NCBI RefSeq assembly: GCF_021183625.1
Contig: NZ_CP089214.1
Span: 6,634,001 to 6,698,000 of the forward strand
Length of the DNA stretch: 64,000 nt
Source of the DNA: Nocardia asteroides
GTDB taxonomy: Bacteria; Actinomycetota; Actinomycetes; Mycobacteriales; Mycobacteriaceae
Reading direction: 5' to 3'
The notes under the pieces are model-generated. The model searched no databases, was not told the DNA's origin, and saw nothing but the letters and a program-made list of their open reading frames with translations. The translations under genes and the position numbers were made by a program. This document shows positions 27,267 to 35,658 of this stretch, piece by piece. Every line of letters starts with the position of its first letter. Position 1 is the stretch's first letter.

Positions 27267-27731
27267 CTACCCCCGGGGAGCCGCCGAATGGCCCTCGCGC
27301 CCGTGCGTGCGGCGCGCTTCCTTCATCTCCGCCTCGAATAGGTGGCGCCTGCCGTCGAACAGCTCGTCGCGGACGTCCCGTTCGATCTCCCGGAAGTGCG
27401 CGTAGTAGCCGTCGTCGAACTCCTCGACGATCTGGAAGGTCCAGCGTCCGGGCAGCACATTCCGGCCGATCAGCTCGTGCTCGATGCGCGCGGCGATCTC
27501 CGGGTGCCCGGACTCCCTGAACTTCGACACCGCCTCGTCCAGCCGCAGGTCGGCGCCGCCGATCAGCTGGTGCAGCTCGTAGAGGTGGCCCCTGGCGCGC
27601 TCGATGGTCTCCAGCGCCTCGGAGAGCTTGCCGCCCGCGGCGACCGTCGCATCGTCCACCCCCGGCGGCCGGCGATGCTCCGGGGACGGGCGGTCGGTGA
27701 TCGCGGCGCTCTCGGTGGCCGTCTCGGTCAT
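27267..27731 (-). CDS. Conserved actinobacterial protein of unknown function
   Basis: 154 residues; GGAAGGG precedes the ATG. The protein is helical and charged, with L-S-E-A-L-E-T-I-E-R-A-R-G-H-L-Y-E-L-H-Q-L-I-G-G-A and P-G-R-W-T-F-Q-I-V-E-E-F-D-D-G-Y-Y as conserved-looking blocks. Similar proteins occur in Nocardia and mycobacteria without a known role. No membrane segment. It is convergent with the small membrane protein gene. Confidence 0.65.
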   Translation of the reverse strand: MTETATESAAITDRPSPEHRRPPGVDDATVAAGGKLSEALETIERARGHLYELHQLIGGADLRLDEAVSKFRESGHPEIAARIEHELIGRNVLPGRWTFQIVEEFDDGYYAHFREIERDVRDELFDGRRHLFEAEMKEARRTHGREGHSAAPRG

Positions 27732-27841
27732 GTGGCGTCCCTTCCTCGATCGTCCCCTGTGCTGTGCGCCCGTAATACCCGCTGGCCGGGCCATGAATCC
27801 GGGTGAACGCGGGGGAGCGCACGGCGCCGCGGCCGGTGTGC

Positions 27842-28195
27842 TCACCCGGCCAGTGCGCCGCCGCCGATCGACAGGTAGGCCATGAACAGGACGAGGGCGA
27901 ACCAGCCCGCGCCCTGCCAGATCGGCCAGCTACCGCCGCGCCGCCACACCAGGAACGTCCGCACGAAGGCGCCGATCGCGCCGAGCAGCAGGGTCGCCGC
28001 GGGCGCGAGCAGCGTGACGCCCTGCGCCGCGGTGTCGCAGAGCATGCGCTCGCCGGAGCACTCGGCGCGGCCGCTGGCCCAGAGCATGCAGACCCCGAAC
28101 ACCGCGGCGGTGACCACGAGCACCGCGGCGAGGTAGCGGGCCGCGCCGCGCACGGCGCCCGGGTCGTTCCAGCGCTTCTCGACATCGTTCACCAC
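27842..28195 (-). CDS. Small membrane protein with three helices
   Basis: 117 residues from a GTG at 28195 (a second GTG follows at once). Three hydrophobic segments lie near residues 16-40, 55-80 and 90-115. Two Cys between helices 1 and 2 (A-E-C-S and L-C-D-T) may form an external disulfide. The family is not recognised. It is divergent from the OhrR-type regulator; the shared region holds TTGTGCACAA, so it may be a target of that regulator. Confidence 0.55.
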   Translation of the reverse strand: MVNDVEKRWNDPGAVRGAARYLAAVLVVTAAVFGVCMLWASGRAECSGERMLCDTAAQGVTLLAPAATLLLGAIGAFVRTFLVWRRGGSWPIWQGAGWFALVLFMAYLSIGGGALAG

Positions 28196-28231
28196 GTGCT
28201 CGGTGATTGCCGGAGGGGCTCGGCTCAAACA

Positions 28232-28241
28232 TTGTGCACAA
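28232..28241. promoter_or_regulatory. TTGTGCACAA palindrome, candidate MarR operator
   Basis: A perfect 10-bp palindrome in the 139-base promoter region between the small membrane protein and the OhrR-type regulator. Confidence 0.5.
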
Positions 28242-28334
28242 CTGAATAGCTCGCTGCCGGCGAAATTCGCAGACCGCGCGGTATACCCGGCCGACCCGGC
28301 ACGCCCGGGTGGGCCCGGTGCGTACAGTGCAGCT

Positions 28335-28934
28335 ATGTCCGAGGCACCGTTGCCCGATCTTGCCCGAGAACCCGAATTCCGCCCGCACCGGAGCGCCCCC
28401 GCCGGGGCCGCGCTACCCGGCGCCGACCCGCTCTCGCTCACCGCTCAGCTCTGCTTCGCGCTCTACTCCACCTCCCGGTCGATGACCGCGGCCTACCGTC
28501 CCTTCCTGGACGAGATGCGGGTGACCTACCCGCAGTACCTGGCGCTGCTCGCGCTCTGGGAGCGGCCGGGCATGACCATGCGCGAACTCGGTGAGAAGCT
28601 GCACCTCGACTACGGCACCGTCTCCCCGCTGATCCAGCGGCTGCAGGCGCACGGCCTGGTGGAGAGCGTGCGCAGCGCGCACGATCGCCGCGCCGTCGAG
28701 CTGCGCGCCACCGAGGCCGGCCGCGCGCTGCAGCGCCAGGCCAGGCGCATGGTGGAATCCGTGCTGGCCGAGGTCGATTACCCGCTGGACCGGGTGATCG
28801 CGCTGCGCGACGAGGTGAAGGCGCTCGGCAGGCGCCTCGACGCCATCACCGCCGATCGCCAGCACGCCGCCGAGCTCTCCGCACTCGCCCCGGAGCGGCT
28901 ACGCCCGCCGGCGGTGGCCGGCGCACGCGGCTGA
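28335..28934 (+). CDS. MarR/OhrR-type peroxide-sensing repressor
   Basis: 199 residues. The segment L-T-A-Q-L-C-F-A-L-Y-S-T-S-R (about residues 35-48) holds the N-terminal reactive Cys of OhrR. The winged helix has R-P-G-M-T-M-R-E-L-G-E-K-L-H-L-D-Y-G-T-V and D-R-R-A-V-E-L. A ~30-residue N-terminal extension and a C-terminal tail lengthen it beyond the usual 150. No ohr gene is adjacent; the divergent membrane protein is the nearest possible target. Confidence 0.85.
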   Translation: MSEAPLPDLAREPEFRPHRSAPAGAALPGADPLSLTAQLCFALYSTSRSMTAAYRPFLDEMRVTYPQYLALLALWERPGMTMRELGEKLHLDYGTVSPLIQRLQAHGLVESVRSAHDRRAVELRATEAGRALQRQARRMVESVLAEVDYPLDRVIALRDEVKALGRRLDAITADRQHAAELSALAPERLRPPAVAGARG

Positions 28935-29048
28935 CCACGCGTCATGTCACAGTGGGAGAAACGCGACCTGCGCCACGGTTTCCGTTCGGTGCGGCGCGTG
29001 AATCCGATGTGATGTGACTCGTGTCGCCGTGGACGGGAGGTCGGTCCG

Positions 29049-29519
29049 ATGACAGCGCAACAAGTTCGGCGCGCGCTGCCCGAGACCGAGCCGCCTGCCG
29101 ACCCGGTGCTCCCGTCCAAGGACGAGCTGCTGGCCGCGCTGCGCGGCCACTACCTCGCCGGGCCGCTCTGCCGGGAGGCGCACGCCATCGCCGAGCTGCA
29201 CCGGGCCCGCCGTCGGCTGCCCGCCCGTGGTGCCGAATTCGACCGGGACCGCGCCGATCTGGTGCGCCGGATCGACGGCTGGGTACGGTGCAACCTGCCC
29301 ACGCCGCGGGCGGGGGTGCGGTGCCACCCGGAGTCGCTCGGCGCCGTGATCGACCGGATGGCGGCGGCCTCCGAGCGCGCCTTCCACCTGCTCATGACGA
29401 TCGACCCCGGGAGCGACGAGATGCACGCGGCCTGGACCGCGCTGGCCGAGCAGGAGATCGGCTACGGGGAGCTGGCCGCTGCGCTGGAGAGCGGCTGGCT
29501 CGCGCTGCCGTCGCGCTGA
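29049..29519 (+). CDS. DUF4254 family protein
   Basis: 156 residues, helical and soluble. L-P-S-K-D-E-L-L-A-A-L-R-G-H, A-I-A-E-L-H-R-A-R-R, L-V-R-R-I-D-G-W-V near residue 74, and S-L-G-A-V-I-D-R-M-A match the DUF4254 proteins of mycobacteria and Nocardia. Function unknown. GGGAGGTCGG precedes the ATG. It is about 110 bases after the OhrR-type gene, in the same direction. Confidence 0.7.
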   Translation: MTAQQVRRALPETEPPADPVLPSKDELLAALRGHYLAGPLCREAHAIAELHRARRRLPARGAEFDRDRADLVRRIDGWVRCNLPTPRAGVRCHPESLGAVIDRMAAASERAFHLLMTIDPGSDEMHAAWTALAEQEIGYGELAAALESGWLALPSR

Positions 29520-29585
29520 GCCGCGGTCACGGCACGCGGTTCCTGGTGCGCCGCGATCGGGGTGCGGATTTCCGCTGTGCCGCTG

Positions 29586-30767
29586 TCAGGGCGCGCAGTT
29601 TCCGGCGCCGACGGGGGTGCCCGCGCGCCAGCGCTCGCCGAGCTGCTCGAGGACGTCGGGCAGCGCGGAGGCGTAGCCGAGTTCGCCGCGCTCCTCGTCG
29701 ACCCCGAACACCACCGCGAGCACCCGGCCCTCGGTATCCACCAGCGGCCCACCGGAATTACCGCCGCGGATCTCGCCCGCCACCGCGTAGAACTTCCGCT
29801 CGACGCCCGCGGTGCGGTAGATGTCGCGCACCGGGCGCTGCACCCGGCTGCGCACCCGTGCCGCGCTCGCGGTGTACGGGCCGCCCTGCGGGTAGCCGAG
29901 CACGACGGCGTCGGCACCCGGCTCGGCGGGCAGCGGCGCGATCGGCACCGGGACCGCGGTGAGCCCGGGCACCGCGAGCACCGCGATATCGATGGCGGGC
30001 TCGAACTGCACCACCTCGGCGTCGAGCGGGCCGTCGGCGGTGTCCACCGAGATGTTCGTGGCACCGGCGACCACGTGCGCGTTGGTCAGCACCCGCTCGG
30101 CCGCGATCACGAAACCGGTTCCGGTCTGACGCAATCCGCAGTCCGCCGCGATGTCCCGGATGCGGAGCACACTCGGTTCCAGCGCGGTGGTGAGCGCAAG
30201 CGCGGCAACGGCGGGGTCGGGCTGCTCCCGGGAGCGCCCGGTCTCCTCGCGCGGCCAGGCGGAGGCGGCGGGCAGCCCGGCGTCGCGCAGCGGCTCGGCG
30301 ATCCGCTCCGGCAGCTCGGCGGCCCAGCCGGGGGCCAGGTCGTCCACCGTGCGGAGCACCACCGAGCCCTGCACCGCCTGCGCCTGCGCGGAGCCGGCCA
30401 GGGCGCCTGCCACCAGCCAGACCAGCACCGGCACCGCGGCGGCGTGCGTGACCGCGCCGCCGACCGCGTCGGCCCGCCTGGACCCGCTGCCGCGCACGGC
30501 ATCCCGCGCCGAGCGGCCGATCCGGTGGCCGATCAGCTCGCCGGTGACCAGGAAGATCCCGACCACCGCGATCACCACGGTGAGCCGGGGCCAGCCCGGC
30601 TGCACCCGGTGCAGCACCCCGCCCGCGAGCAGCGCGCCGAGCACGGCGCCGAGGACGACCCCGGCGAAGCCGAGCAGCCCGACGATCGCGCCGCGCCGCC
30701 AGCCGGCCAGCGCGGCGAGCACGGTGGCGACGAGCACGACGAGATCGAGCCAGATCGCCACCGTCAC
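29586..30767 (-). CDS. marP: MarP-family periplasmic serine protease
   Basis: 393 residues from a GTG with GGGAGA upstream. The N-terminal part has four membrane helices (about residues 3-110, CvpA-like), then a chymotrypsin-like domain with His in T-N-A-H-V-V, Asp in A-I-D-I-A-V-L and Ser in G-G-N-S-G-G-P. In M. tuberculosis MarP (Rv3671c) keeps cytoplasmic pH during acid and oxidative stress and cleaves the hydrolase RipA. Two Cys (C-G-L-R-Q near the domain start and the C-terminal N-C-A-P) match the redox disulfide of MarP. Confidence 0.9.
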   Translation of the reverse strand: MTVAIWLDLVVLVATVLAALAGWRRGAIVGLLGFAGVVLGAVLGALLAGGVLHRVQPGWPRLTVVIAVVGIFLVTGELIGHRIGRSARDAVRGSGSRRADAVGGAVTHAAAVPVLVWLVAGALAGSAQAQAVQGSVVLRTVDDLAPGWAAELPERIAEPLRDAGLPAASAWPREETGRSREQPDPAVAALALTTALEPSVLRIRDIAADCGLRQTGTGFVIAAERVLTNAHVVAGATNISVDTADGPLDAEVVQFEPAIDIAVLAVPGLTAVPVPIAPLPAEPGADAVVLGYPQGGPYTASAARVRSRVQRPVRDIYRTAGVERKFYAVAGEIRGGNSGGPLVDTEGRVLAVVFGVDEERGELGYASALPDVLEQLGERWRAGTPVGAGNCAP

Positions 30768-30879
30768 GCCGCGTCTCCCGTCCACCGGCCCGAGCCGACC
30801 CACCGCCGGGCCGACCGCGCCCGGCAACCGCGGGCCGCTCGGGAGTCGGCCACGGTCACGCCGTCAAACTAGCGACCCG

Positions 30880-33681
30880 TCAGCTGGGCAGCAACCGCGC
30901 CGCGCGGCGCGCGTACGCCCTGACGTCGGCATCGCTGTCGTGCACCGCGCGGGCCAGCGCGTCCTGCGCGTCGTCCCGCTCGGCACGAGCGCTCACCGAC
31001 AGTACCGCCGCCTTGCGCACATCCAGGTGCGGATCGTCCAGCGCGGTGCTCAGGGCCGGGATCGCGGCGTCCGGATCGGCCCCCGCCAGCCCCTTGGCCG
31101 CCCCCACCCTGACCTGCCACGCGGTATCGGAGAGCGCCCCGATCAGCAGGGCGACGTCATCTCCCGGCGCGGGCGCCGGCTTGCGCGGTGCCCGCGGCGC
31201 CGACGCGGACGGTCCGGGGCCGGCGGCTTCGAACGGCCCCTCGGCGCCGAGTGGGCCGAAGGCGGCGAGGGCGGCGGCGCGGACCAGGGGGTCCGGGTCG
31301 GCGGCGAGGCCGCGGATGACCCGGCGCGCGCCCGTCGCGACGGCGACCGGGCCGATCTCCGCCAACCCGTGCGCGACGACAACGCGCACCTCGCGGTTGG
31401 GGTCGCCCGCCAGCGCGGCGACGCCGGCGGGCTCGTCCAGCGAGACCAGCCCGCGCACCGCCTCCAGCCGCACCCGGTGGTCGGGGTCGCGCGCCGCACC
31501 GGCGAACCAGTCGGCGGAGCCGCCGCGCAGCGCGCGCACCAGGTCGACCACGGTGGCGCGCACCCCGGCGTCCGGGGAGCCGATCCGCTCCCGCAGCCCG
31601 GCGTGCTCGGGCAGCACCTCGACCAGCTCGCGCAGGCTGTCCGCCGCGGCTCGGCGCACGGTGACCGCCGGGTCGTCCAGCGCCAGGATCAGCGCACCGG
31701 CGAAGCCGTCCGGCGTGTGTTCGGTGAGCACCGAGAGCGCGGCGACCCGCACCACCGGGTCGGGATCGCGCAGGTACGGCTCCAGCTCCGCCACATCGGG
31801 CGCGTCCAGCGCCAGCAGCGTGACGATCCGCGGCGACGGCGCCTCCTCGCGCAGCACCGGCTCGATCCGCTCCGGCGCGGCCTGCGCGCCGCCGCGGACC
31901 ACGACCGGCTCCGCGGCACGCACCGGGACCTCGGCGGGCACCGCGCCCGGCACGTCGTCGAACTCGGGCACCGGGACCAGGTACGGCGCCACCGCGCGCT
32001 TGACGAACTCCATCTCGCCCGCGCCGTTCTTGCGCAGGTTCAGGTGGTAGCGCCAGTCGACGTCGTCGCGCTCGGGTAGGTCGGCCCGGTCGTGGTAGAG
32101 CCCCCAGCGCGATTCGGTGCGGGTCAGCGAGCTGCGCGCCGCCATCTCCGCGCAGTCCCGGATGAACGACACCTCCGCGGCGCGCATGAGTTCGTGCGCG
32201 GTGCGCGCCCCGATCCCCTCGACCTCGGCGCGCATCCGCTCGAAGGTCTCCACCGCGAGCGAGAGCTTGGCCGCGGTCTTCGGCGGCGCCACGTAGTCGT
32301 TGACGAAGCGGCGCAGCTTGTACTCGACCTGCGGCTGCGGCGGCCCCTCCGGGTTGCGCAGCGGGCGGTAGATCAGCTCGTGTGCCGCCGCCAGCTGGTC
32401 GGCGGGGAGCGCGGTGGGCGCGGCCGTCTCGGCCAGTGTGGACGCCGCGTGCTCGCCGGCCAGGTCGCCGTAGACGAAGGCGCCGATCATGTAGTTGTGC
32501 GGCACGCAGGCCAGGTCGCCCGCGGCGTACAGCCCGGGGACGGTGGTGCGGGCGTGGTCGTCCACCCAGACGCCGGAGGCCGAGTGCCCGCCGCAGAGCC
32601 CGATCTCGGAGATGTGCATCTCGATGTCGTGCGTGCGGTAGTCGTGGCCGCGATTGGCGTGGAAGGTGCCGCGGGTGGGCCGCTCGGTGGTGTGCAGGAT
32701 GCCCTCCAGGGTGGAGAGCGTCTCCTCCGGCAGGTGCGACACCTTCAGGTAGATGGGGCCGCGCGCGGACTCGATCTCCCGTTTGACCTCGGCCATCATC
32801 GCGCCCGACCAGTAGTCGGAGTCGACGAAGCGCTCGCCGTGCGCGTTCACCTGGTACCCGCCGAACGGGTTGGCGACGTAGGCGCAGGCCGGGCCGTTGT
32901 AGTCCTTGATCAGCGGGTTGATCTGGAAGCACTCGATCCCGGAGAGCTCCGCGCCCGCGTGGTAGGCCATGGAGTAGCCGTCGCCGGCGTTGGTCGGGTT
33001 CTCGTACGTGCCGTACAGGTAGCCGGAGGCGGGCAAGCCGAGCCGGCCGCACGGGCCGGTCGCCAGGATCACCGCCTTCGCGCCGACCGTGACGAACTCG
33101 CCGGTGCGCGTGTTCAGGGCGGCGGCGCCGACCGCGCGGCCGCCCGCGGTGAGCACCCGGACCGGCATGAGCCGGTTCTCGATCCGGATGCGCTCGCGCA
33201 TGCTGCGCTGGCGCAGCACCCGGTACAGCGCCTTCTTGACGTCCTTGCCCTCCGGCATGGGCAGCACGTAGGAGCCGGAGCGGTGCACGCGGCGCACCGC
33301 GTACTCGCCGTAGGCGTCCTTCTCGAACTTCACGCCGTACCGCTCCAGCCGCTGCACCATCGCGAAGCCGCGGGTGGCCGTCTGGTAGACGGTGCGCTGG
33401 TCGACGATGCCGTCGTTGGCGCGGGTGATCTCGGCGACGTAGTCCTCCGGCTCGGCCTTGCCCGGCACGACGGCGTTGTTCACGCCGTCCATGCCCATGG
33501 CGAGCGCGCCGGAGTGCCGCACGTGCGCCTTCTCCAGCAGCAGCACGTTCGCGCCGCGCTCGGCGGCGGTGAGCGCGGCCATGGTGCCAGCGGTGCCGCC
33601 GCCGATGACGAGGACGTCGCAGTCCAGGCGGATCGCGTCCGCGAGTTCGGGGATCGCCGGGGTCGGCGCGGGGGCGGTCAT
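30880..33681 (-). CDS. AprA/fumarate reductase-like flavoprotein fused to HEAT repeats
   Basis: 933 residues; GGAGG precedes the ATG. Residues ~1-600 form a flavoprotein: FAD motif V-I-G-G-G-T-A-G-T near 25-33, H-S-G-A-L-A-M-G-M-D-G-V-N-N (AprA-like loop), G-P-C-G-R-L-G-L-P near 205, and L-Y-A-A-G-D-L-A-C-V-P-H. The spacing fits the AprA branch better than succinate dehydrogenase. Residues ~630-933 are about eight HEAT-like repeats (D-P-D-P-V-V-R-V-A-A type), absent from AprA. It is last in the operon with GntR, ferredoxin and ABC genes. The 8Fe ferredoxin there is the likely electron partner. Substrate unknown. Confidence 0.78.
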   Translation of the reverse strand: MTAPAPTPAIPELADAIRLDCDVLVIGGGTAGTMAALTAAERGANVLLLEKAHVRHSGALAMGMDGVNNAVVPGKAEPEDYVAEITRANDGIVDQRTVYQTATRGFAMVQRLERYGVKFEKDAYGEYAVRRVHRSGSYVLPMPEGKDVKKALYRVLRQRSMRERIRIENRLMPVRVLTAGGRAVGAAALNTRTGEFVTVGAKAVILATGPCGRLGLPASGYLYGTYENPTNAGDGYSMAYHAGAELSGIECFQINPLIKDYNGPACAYVANPFGGYQVNAHGERFVDSDYWSGAMMAEVKREIESARGPIYLKVSHLPEETLSTLEGILHTTERPTRGTFHANRGHDYRTHDIEMHISEIGLCGGHSASGVWVDDHARTTVPGLYAAGDLACVPHNYMIGAFVYGDLAGEHAASTLAETAAPTALPADQLAAAHELIYRPLRNPEGPPQPQVEYKLRRFVNDYVAPPKTAAKLSLAVETFERMRAEVEGIGARTAHELMRAAEVSFIRDCAEMAARSSLTRTESRWGLYHDRADLPERDDVDWRYHLNLRKNGAGEMEFVKRAVAPYLVPVPEFDDVPGAVPAEVPVRAAEPVVVRGGAQAAPERIEPVLREEAPSPRIVTLLALDAPDVAELEPYLRDPDPVVRVAALSVLTEHTPDGFAGALILALDDPAVTVRRAAADSLRELVEVLPEHAGLRERIGSPDAGVRATVVDLVRALRGGSADWFAGAARDPDHRVRLEAVRGLVSLDEPAGVAALAGDPNREVRVVVAHGLAEIGPVAVATGARRVIRGLAADPDPLVRAAALAAFGPLGAEGPFEAAGPGPSASAPRAPRKPAPAPGDDVALLIGALSDTAWQVRVGAAKGLAGADPDAAIPALSTALDDPHLDVRKAAVLSVSARAERDDAQDALARAVHDSDADVRAYARRAARLLPS

Positions 33682-33833
33682 GAGCGGCCTCCAACGGTCG
33701 GGGGGTGCGGAAGGGCCGTGCACCGGAGCCGGGCCCGGCCGCGGGACGCGGCGGCCCTGGGCAGTGCTCGTGCCGGAGCCGGGGGAGCGGAGTCGTCCTT
33801 CGCGGCGTACGGCGCAGCGGCATGCGGGCGGCC

Positions 33834-33930
33834 GCCGGCCACGAAGCTGCCGGAGCGGGGAGCGTGCGGGTGACCGCCGGTCACGGAGCTGCCGGAGTGG
33901 GGACCGGGCGGACAGCAGCCCGTCACGAGA
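33834..33930. repeat. 42-bp direct repeat, two copies plus part
   Basis: Two imperfect 42-bp units (from 33834 and 33876) and the start of a third (33918), each opening GCCGG(C/T)CACG and carrying AGCTGCCGGAG. They lie between the ATPase stop and the flavoprotein start; the third partial copy touches the 3' end of the ATPase gene. Possible spacer or regulatory element. Confidence 0.55.
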
Positions 33931-34660
33931 GCGCCGCCAGGATGTCGGCGCGCGCGGCGGAGCGATCGGCCCGGGTACGCGGTTCGCAGACATCGATCAG
34001 CGCGCGCAGCGGCTGCCCGGCCCGGCCGAGCACGGCGACCCGGTCGCCGATCAACAGCGCCTCGTCCACGTCGTGGGTGACGAAGACGACGGTCGCCGGG
34101 TGCGTGTTCCAGGTGTCGATCAGCAGCCGCTGCACGGTGCCGCGGGTCTGGGTGTCCAGCGCGCCGAACGGCTCGTCCATCATGACCGCGCGCGGCGCCC
34201 CGGCCAGCCCGCGGGCCAGCTGCACCCGCTGCCGCATGCCGCCGGAGAGGCTCTTGGGCAGGAAGTCGCCGAACCCGGTCAGCCCGACCTCCTCGATCCA
34301 CCGCTCCGCCGCCGCCCGCCGCCCCTGCCTCGGCTCGCCGCGCAGCTTCAGCGCCAGCTCGATATTGGCGCGCACGGTGCGCCAGGGCAGCAGCGCGTTG
34401 TCCTGGAACACCACGGCGCGGTCCCGCGAGGTGGTGCGCACCGGCTCGCCGTCGGCGAGCACGCGCCCGGAATCCGGCGCGAGCAGCCCGGCCAGCGCGC
34501 GCAGCACCGTGGACTTGCCGCAGCCGGAAGGGCCGGTGAGCACCAGGATCTCGCCGGGGCGCACATCGAGGGTGAGCCCGGCGATCACCGGGTCGCCGCC
34601 GTAGGAGAGGTGCACGTCGGCGAGGCGAAGCCCCATGCCGGTGCGGTTCGCGGTGGTCAT
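33923..34660 (-). CDS. ABC transporter ATPase, SsuB/TauB (NitT/TauT) type
   Basis: 245 residues. Walker A G-P-S-G-C-G-K-S-T near residue 44, F-Q-D-N-A-L-L-P-W-R typical of the nitrate/sulfonate/taurine class, signature L-S-G-G-M-R-Q-R, Walker B A-V-M-M-D-E-P-F-G-A-L-D, and switch His in F-V-T-H-D-V-D-E-A. The ATG overlaps the permease stop (ATGA). It energises uptake with the adjacent permease and binding protein. The ligand is unknown; sulfonates fit the nearby sulfur genes. Confidence 0.9.
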   Translation of the reverse strand: MTTANRTGMGLRLADVHLSYGGDPVIAGLTLDVRPGEILVLTGPSGCGKSTVLRALAGLLAPDSGRVLADGEPVRTTSRDRAVVFQDNALLPWRTVRANIELALKLRGEPRQGRRAAAERWIEEVGLTGFGDFLPKSLSGGMRQRVQLARGLAGAPRAVMMDEPFGALDTQTRGTVQRLLIDTWNTHPATVVFVTHDVDEALLIGDRVAVLGRAGQPLRALIDVCEPRTRADRSAARADILAALS

Positions 34661-35658
34661 CGCGCGTTCTCCGCTCCGCGCGGCAGCCAGCGGGTGACCC
34701 GCCTGCCGAGCAGCTCCACCGCGGCCGATGTGCCGAAGCCGAGCACGCCGATGGTGATGATGCCGACGAAGACGCCGGGGTAGTCGACGATCGTGTACGC
34801 CTGCCAGGTGCGGTAGCCGACGCCGAGCCGGCCGGAGATCATCTCCGCCGAGATGACGCAGATCCACGCCACCCCGATCCCGACCGAGAGCCCACCGAAC
34901 ACGCCGGGCAGCGAGCCGGGGAAGACCACCCGCAGCAGCACGTCCCAGCGGCTGCCGCCGAGCGTGCGCACCGAGTCCTCCCACAGCGTCGGCAGCGCGC
35001 GCACCGCGTGCCTGGTGCTGACCATGATCGGGAAGTAGGCGGCGAGGAAGGTGATGAAGACGATGCCCGCCTCGTCGTCCGGGAAGAGCAGGATGGCGAT
35101 CGGCACCACCGCGATCGCCGGGACCGGGCGGGCCAGCTCGGTGAGCGGGCCGACCACGTTCGCGAACCTCCGCGAGCGGCCGAGCGCGATCCCGGTGAGC
35201 ACGCCCGCCACCGTGGCGAGGCCGAAGCCGCTCAGGATGCGGAGCAGCGACTGCGCCAGGTCGAGGAAGTAGGTGTCGGTGCCGAGTCGGCGGCCGAAGG
35301 CGGTGAGGATCTCGGTGACCGTCGGCAGGGTGTCGAAGCGGAGCCAGAACCGGACGTCGTTCGCCGTCAGCAGTTGCCAGACGCCGATCGCGGCAATGAC
35401 CGAGACCAGTTTGGTCAGCCGACCCGGCCAGGGGGAGCCTGCGGTCTTCGCCGGTGCCGGCGTGAGTGCCGCCGCCGCCGGACCGGCCTCGACCAGCGCG
35501 GGCGCCGGGTCCACCTCTTCCAGCGCGGGCGCCGGGTCCACCACGACTGGCGCGGGCGCCGGGTCCACCACGACTGGCGCGGGCGCCGGGTCCACCGCGA
35601 CCGGCACGGGCGCCGGGTCCACCGCGACCGGCACGGCGGCCGCGTCGGTGTGCGTCAC
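34657..35658 (-). CDS. ABC transporter permease, SsuC/TauC type, with repetitive N-terminus
   Basis: 333 residues from a GTG overlapping the binding-protein stop (GTGA). Residues ~1-70 are a low-complexity tail made of nine-residue units (V-D-P-A-P type), encoded by 27-bp repeats. The rest has six membrane helices with the EAA-loop region T-L-G-G-S-R-W-D-V-L-L-R-V-V-F-P-G-S-L-P. The core fits the NitT/TauT permeases. The repetitive tail is unusual for the family and is predicted to lie in the cytoplasm. Confidence 0.88.
   Translation of the reverse strand: MTHTDAAAVPVAVDPAPVPVAVDPAPAPVVVDPAPAPVVVDPAPALEEVDPAPALVEAGPAAAALTPAPAKTAGSPWPGRLTKLVSVIAAIGVWQLLTANDVRFWLRFDTLPTVTEILTAFGRRLGTDTYFLDLAQSLLRILSGFGLATVAGVLTGIALGRSRRFANVVGPLTELARPVPAIAVVPIAILLFPDDEAGIVFITFLAAYFPIMVSTRHAVRALPTLWEDSVRTLGGSRWDVLLRVVFPGSLPGVFGGLSVGIGVAWICVISAEMISGRLGVGYRTWQAYTIVDYPGVFVGIITIGVLGFGTSAAVELLGRRVTRWLPRGAENAR
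35497..35631. repeat. 27-bp tandem repeat inside the permease gene, five units
   Basis: Five adjacent 27-bp units beginning at 35497, 35524, 35551, 35578 and 35605. Each has the core GCGCCGGGTCCACC, with differences mainly in the last nine bases and at the unit starts. They encode the V-D-P-A-P tail in frame. Unit number is likely to vary between strains. Confidence 0.85.

Noticed and set aside
30880..33681. Succinate dehydrogenase flavoprotein of the respiratory chain
   Set aside because: No membrane-anchor or SdhB gene adjacent; partner is an 8Fe ferredoxin and the sequence has a HEAT extension and AprA-like loops.
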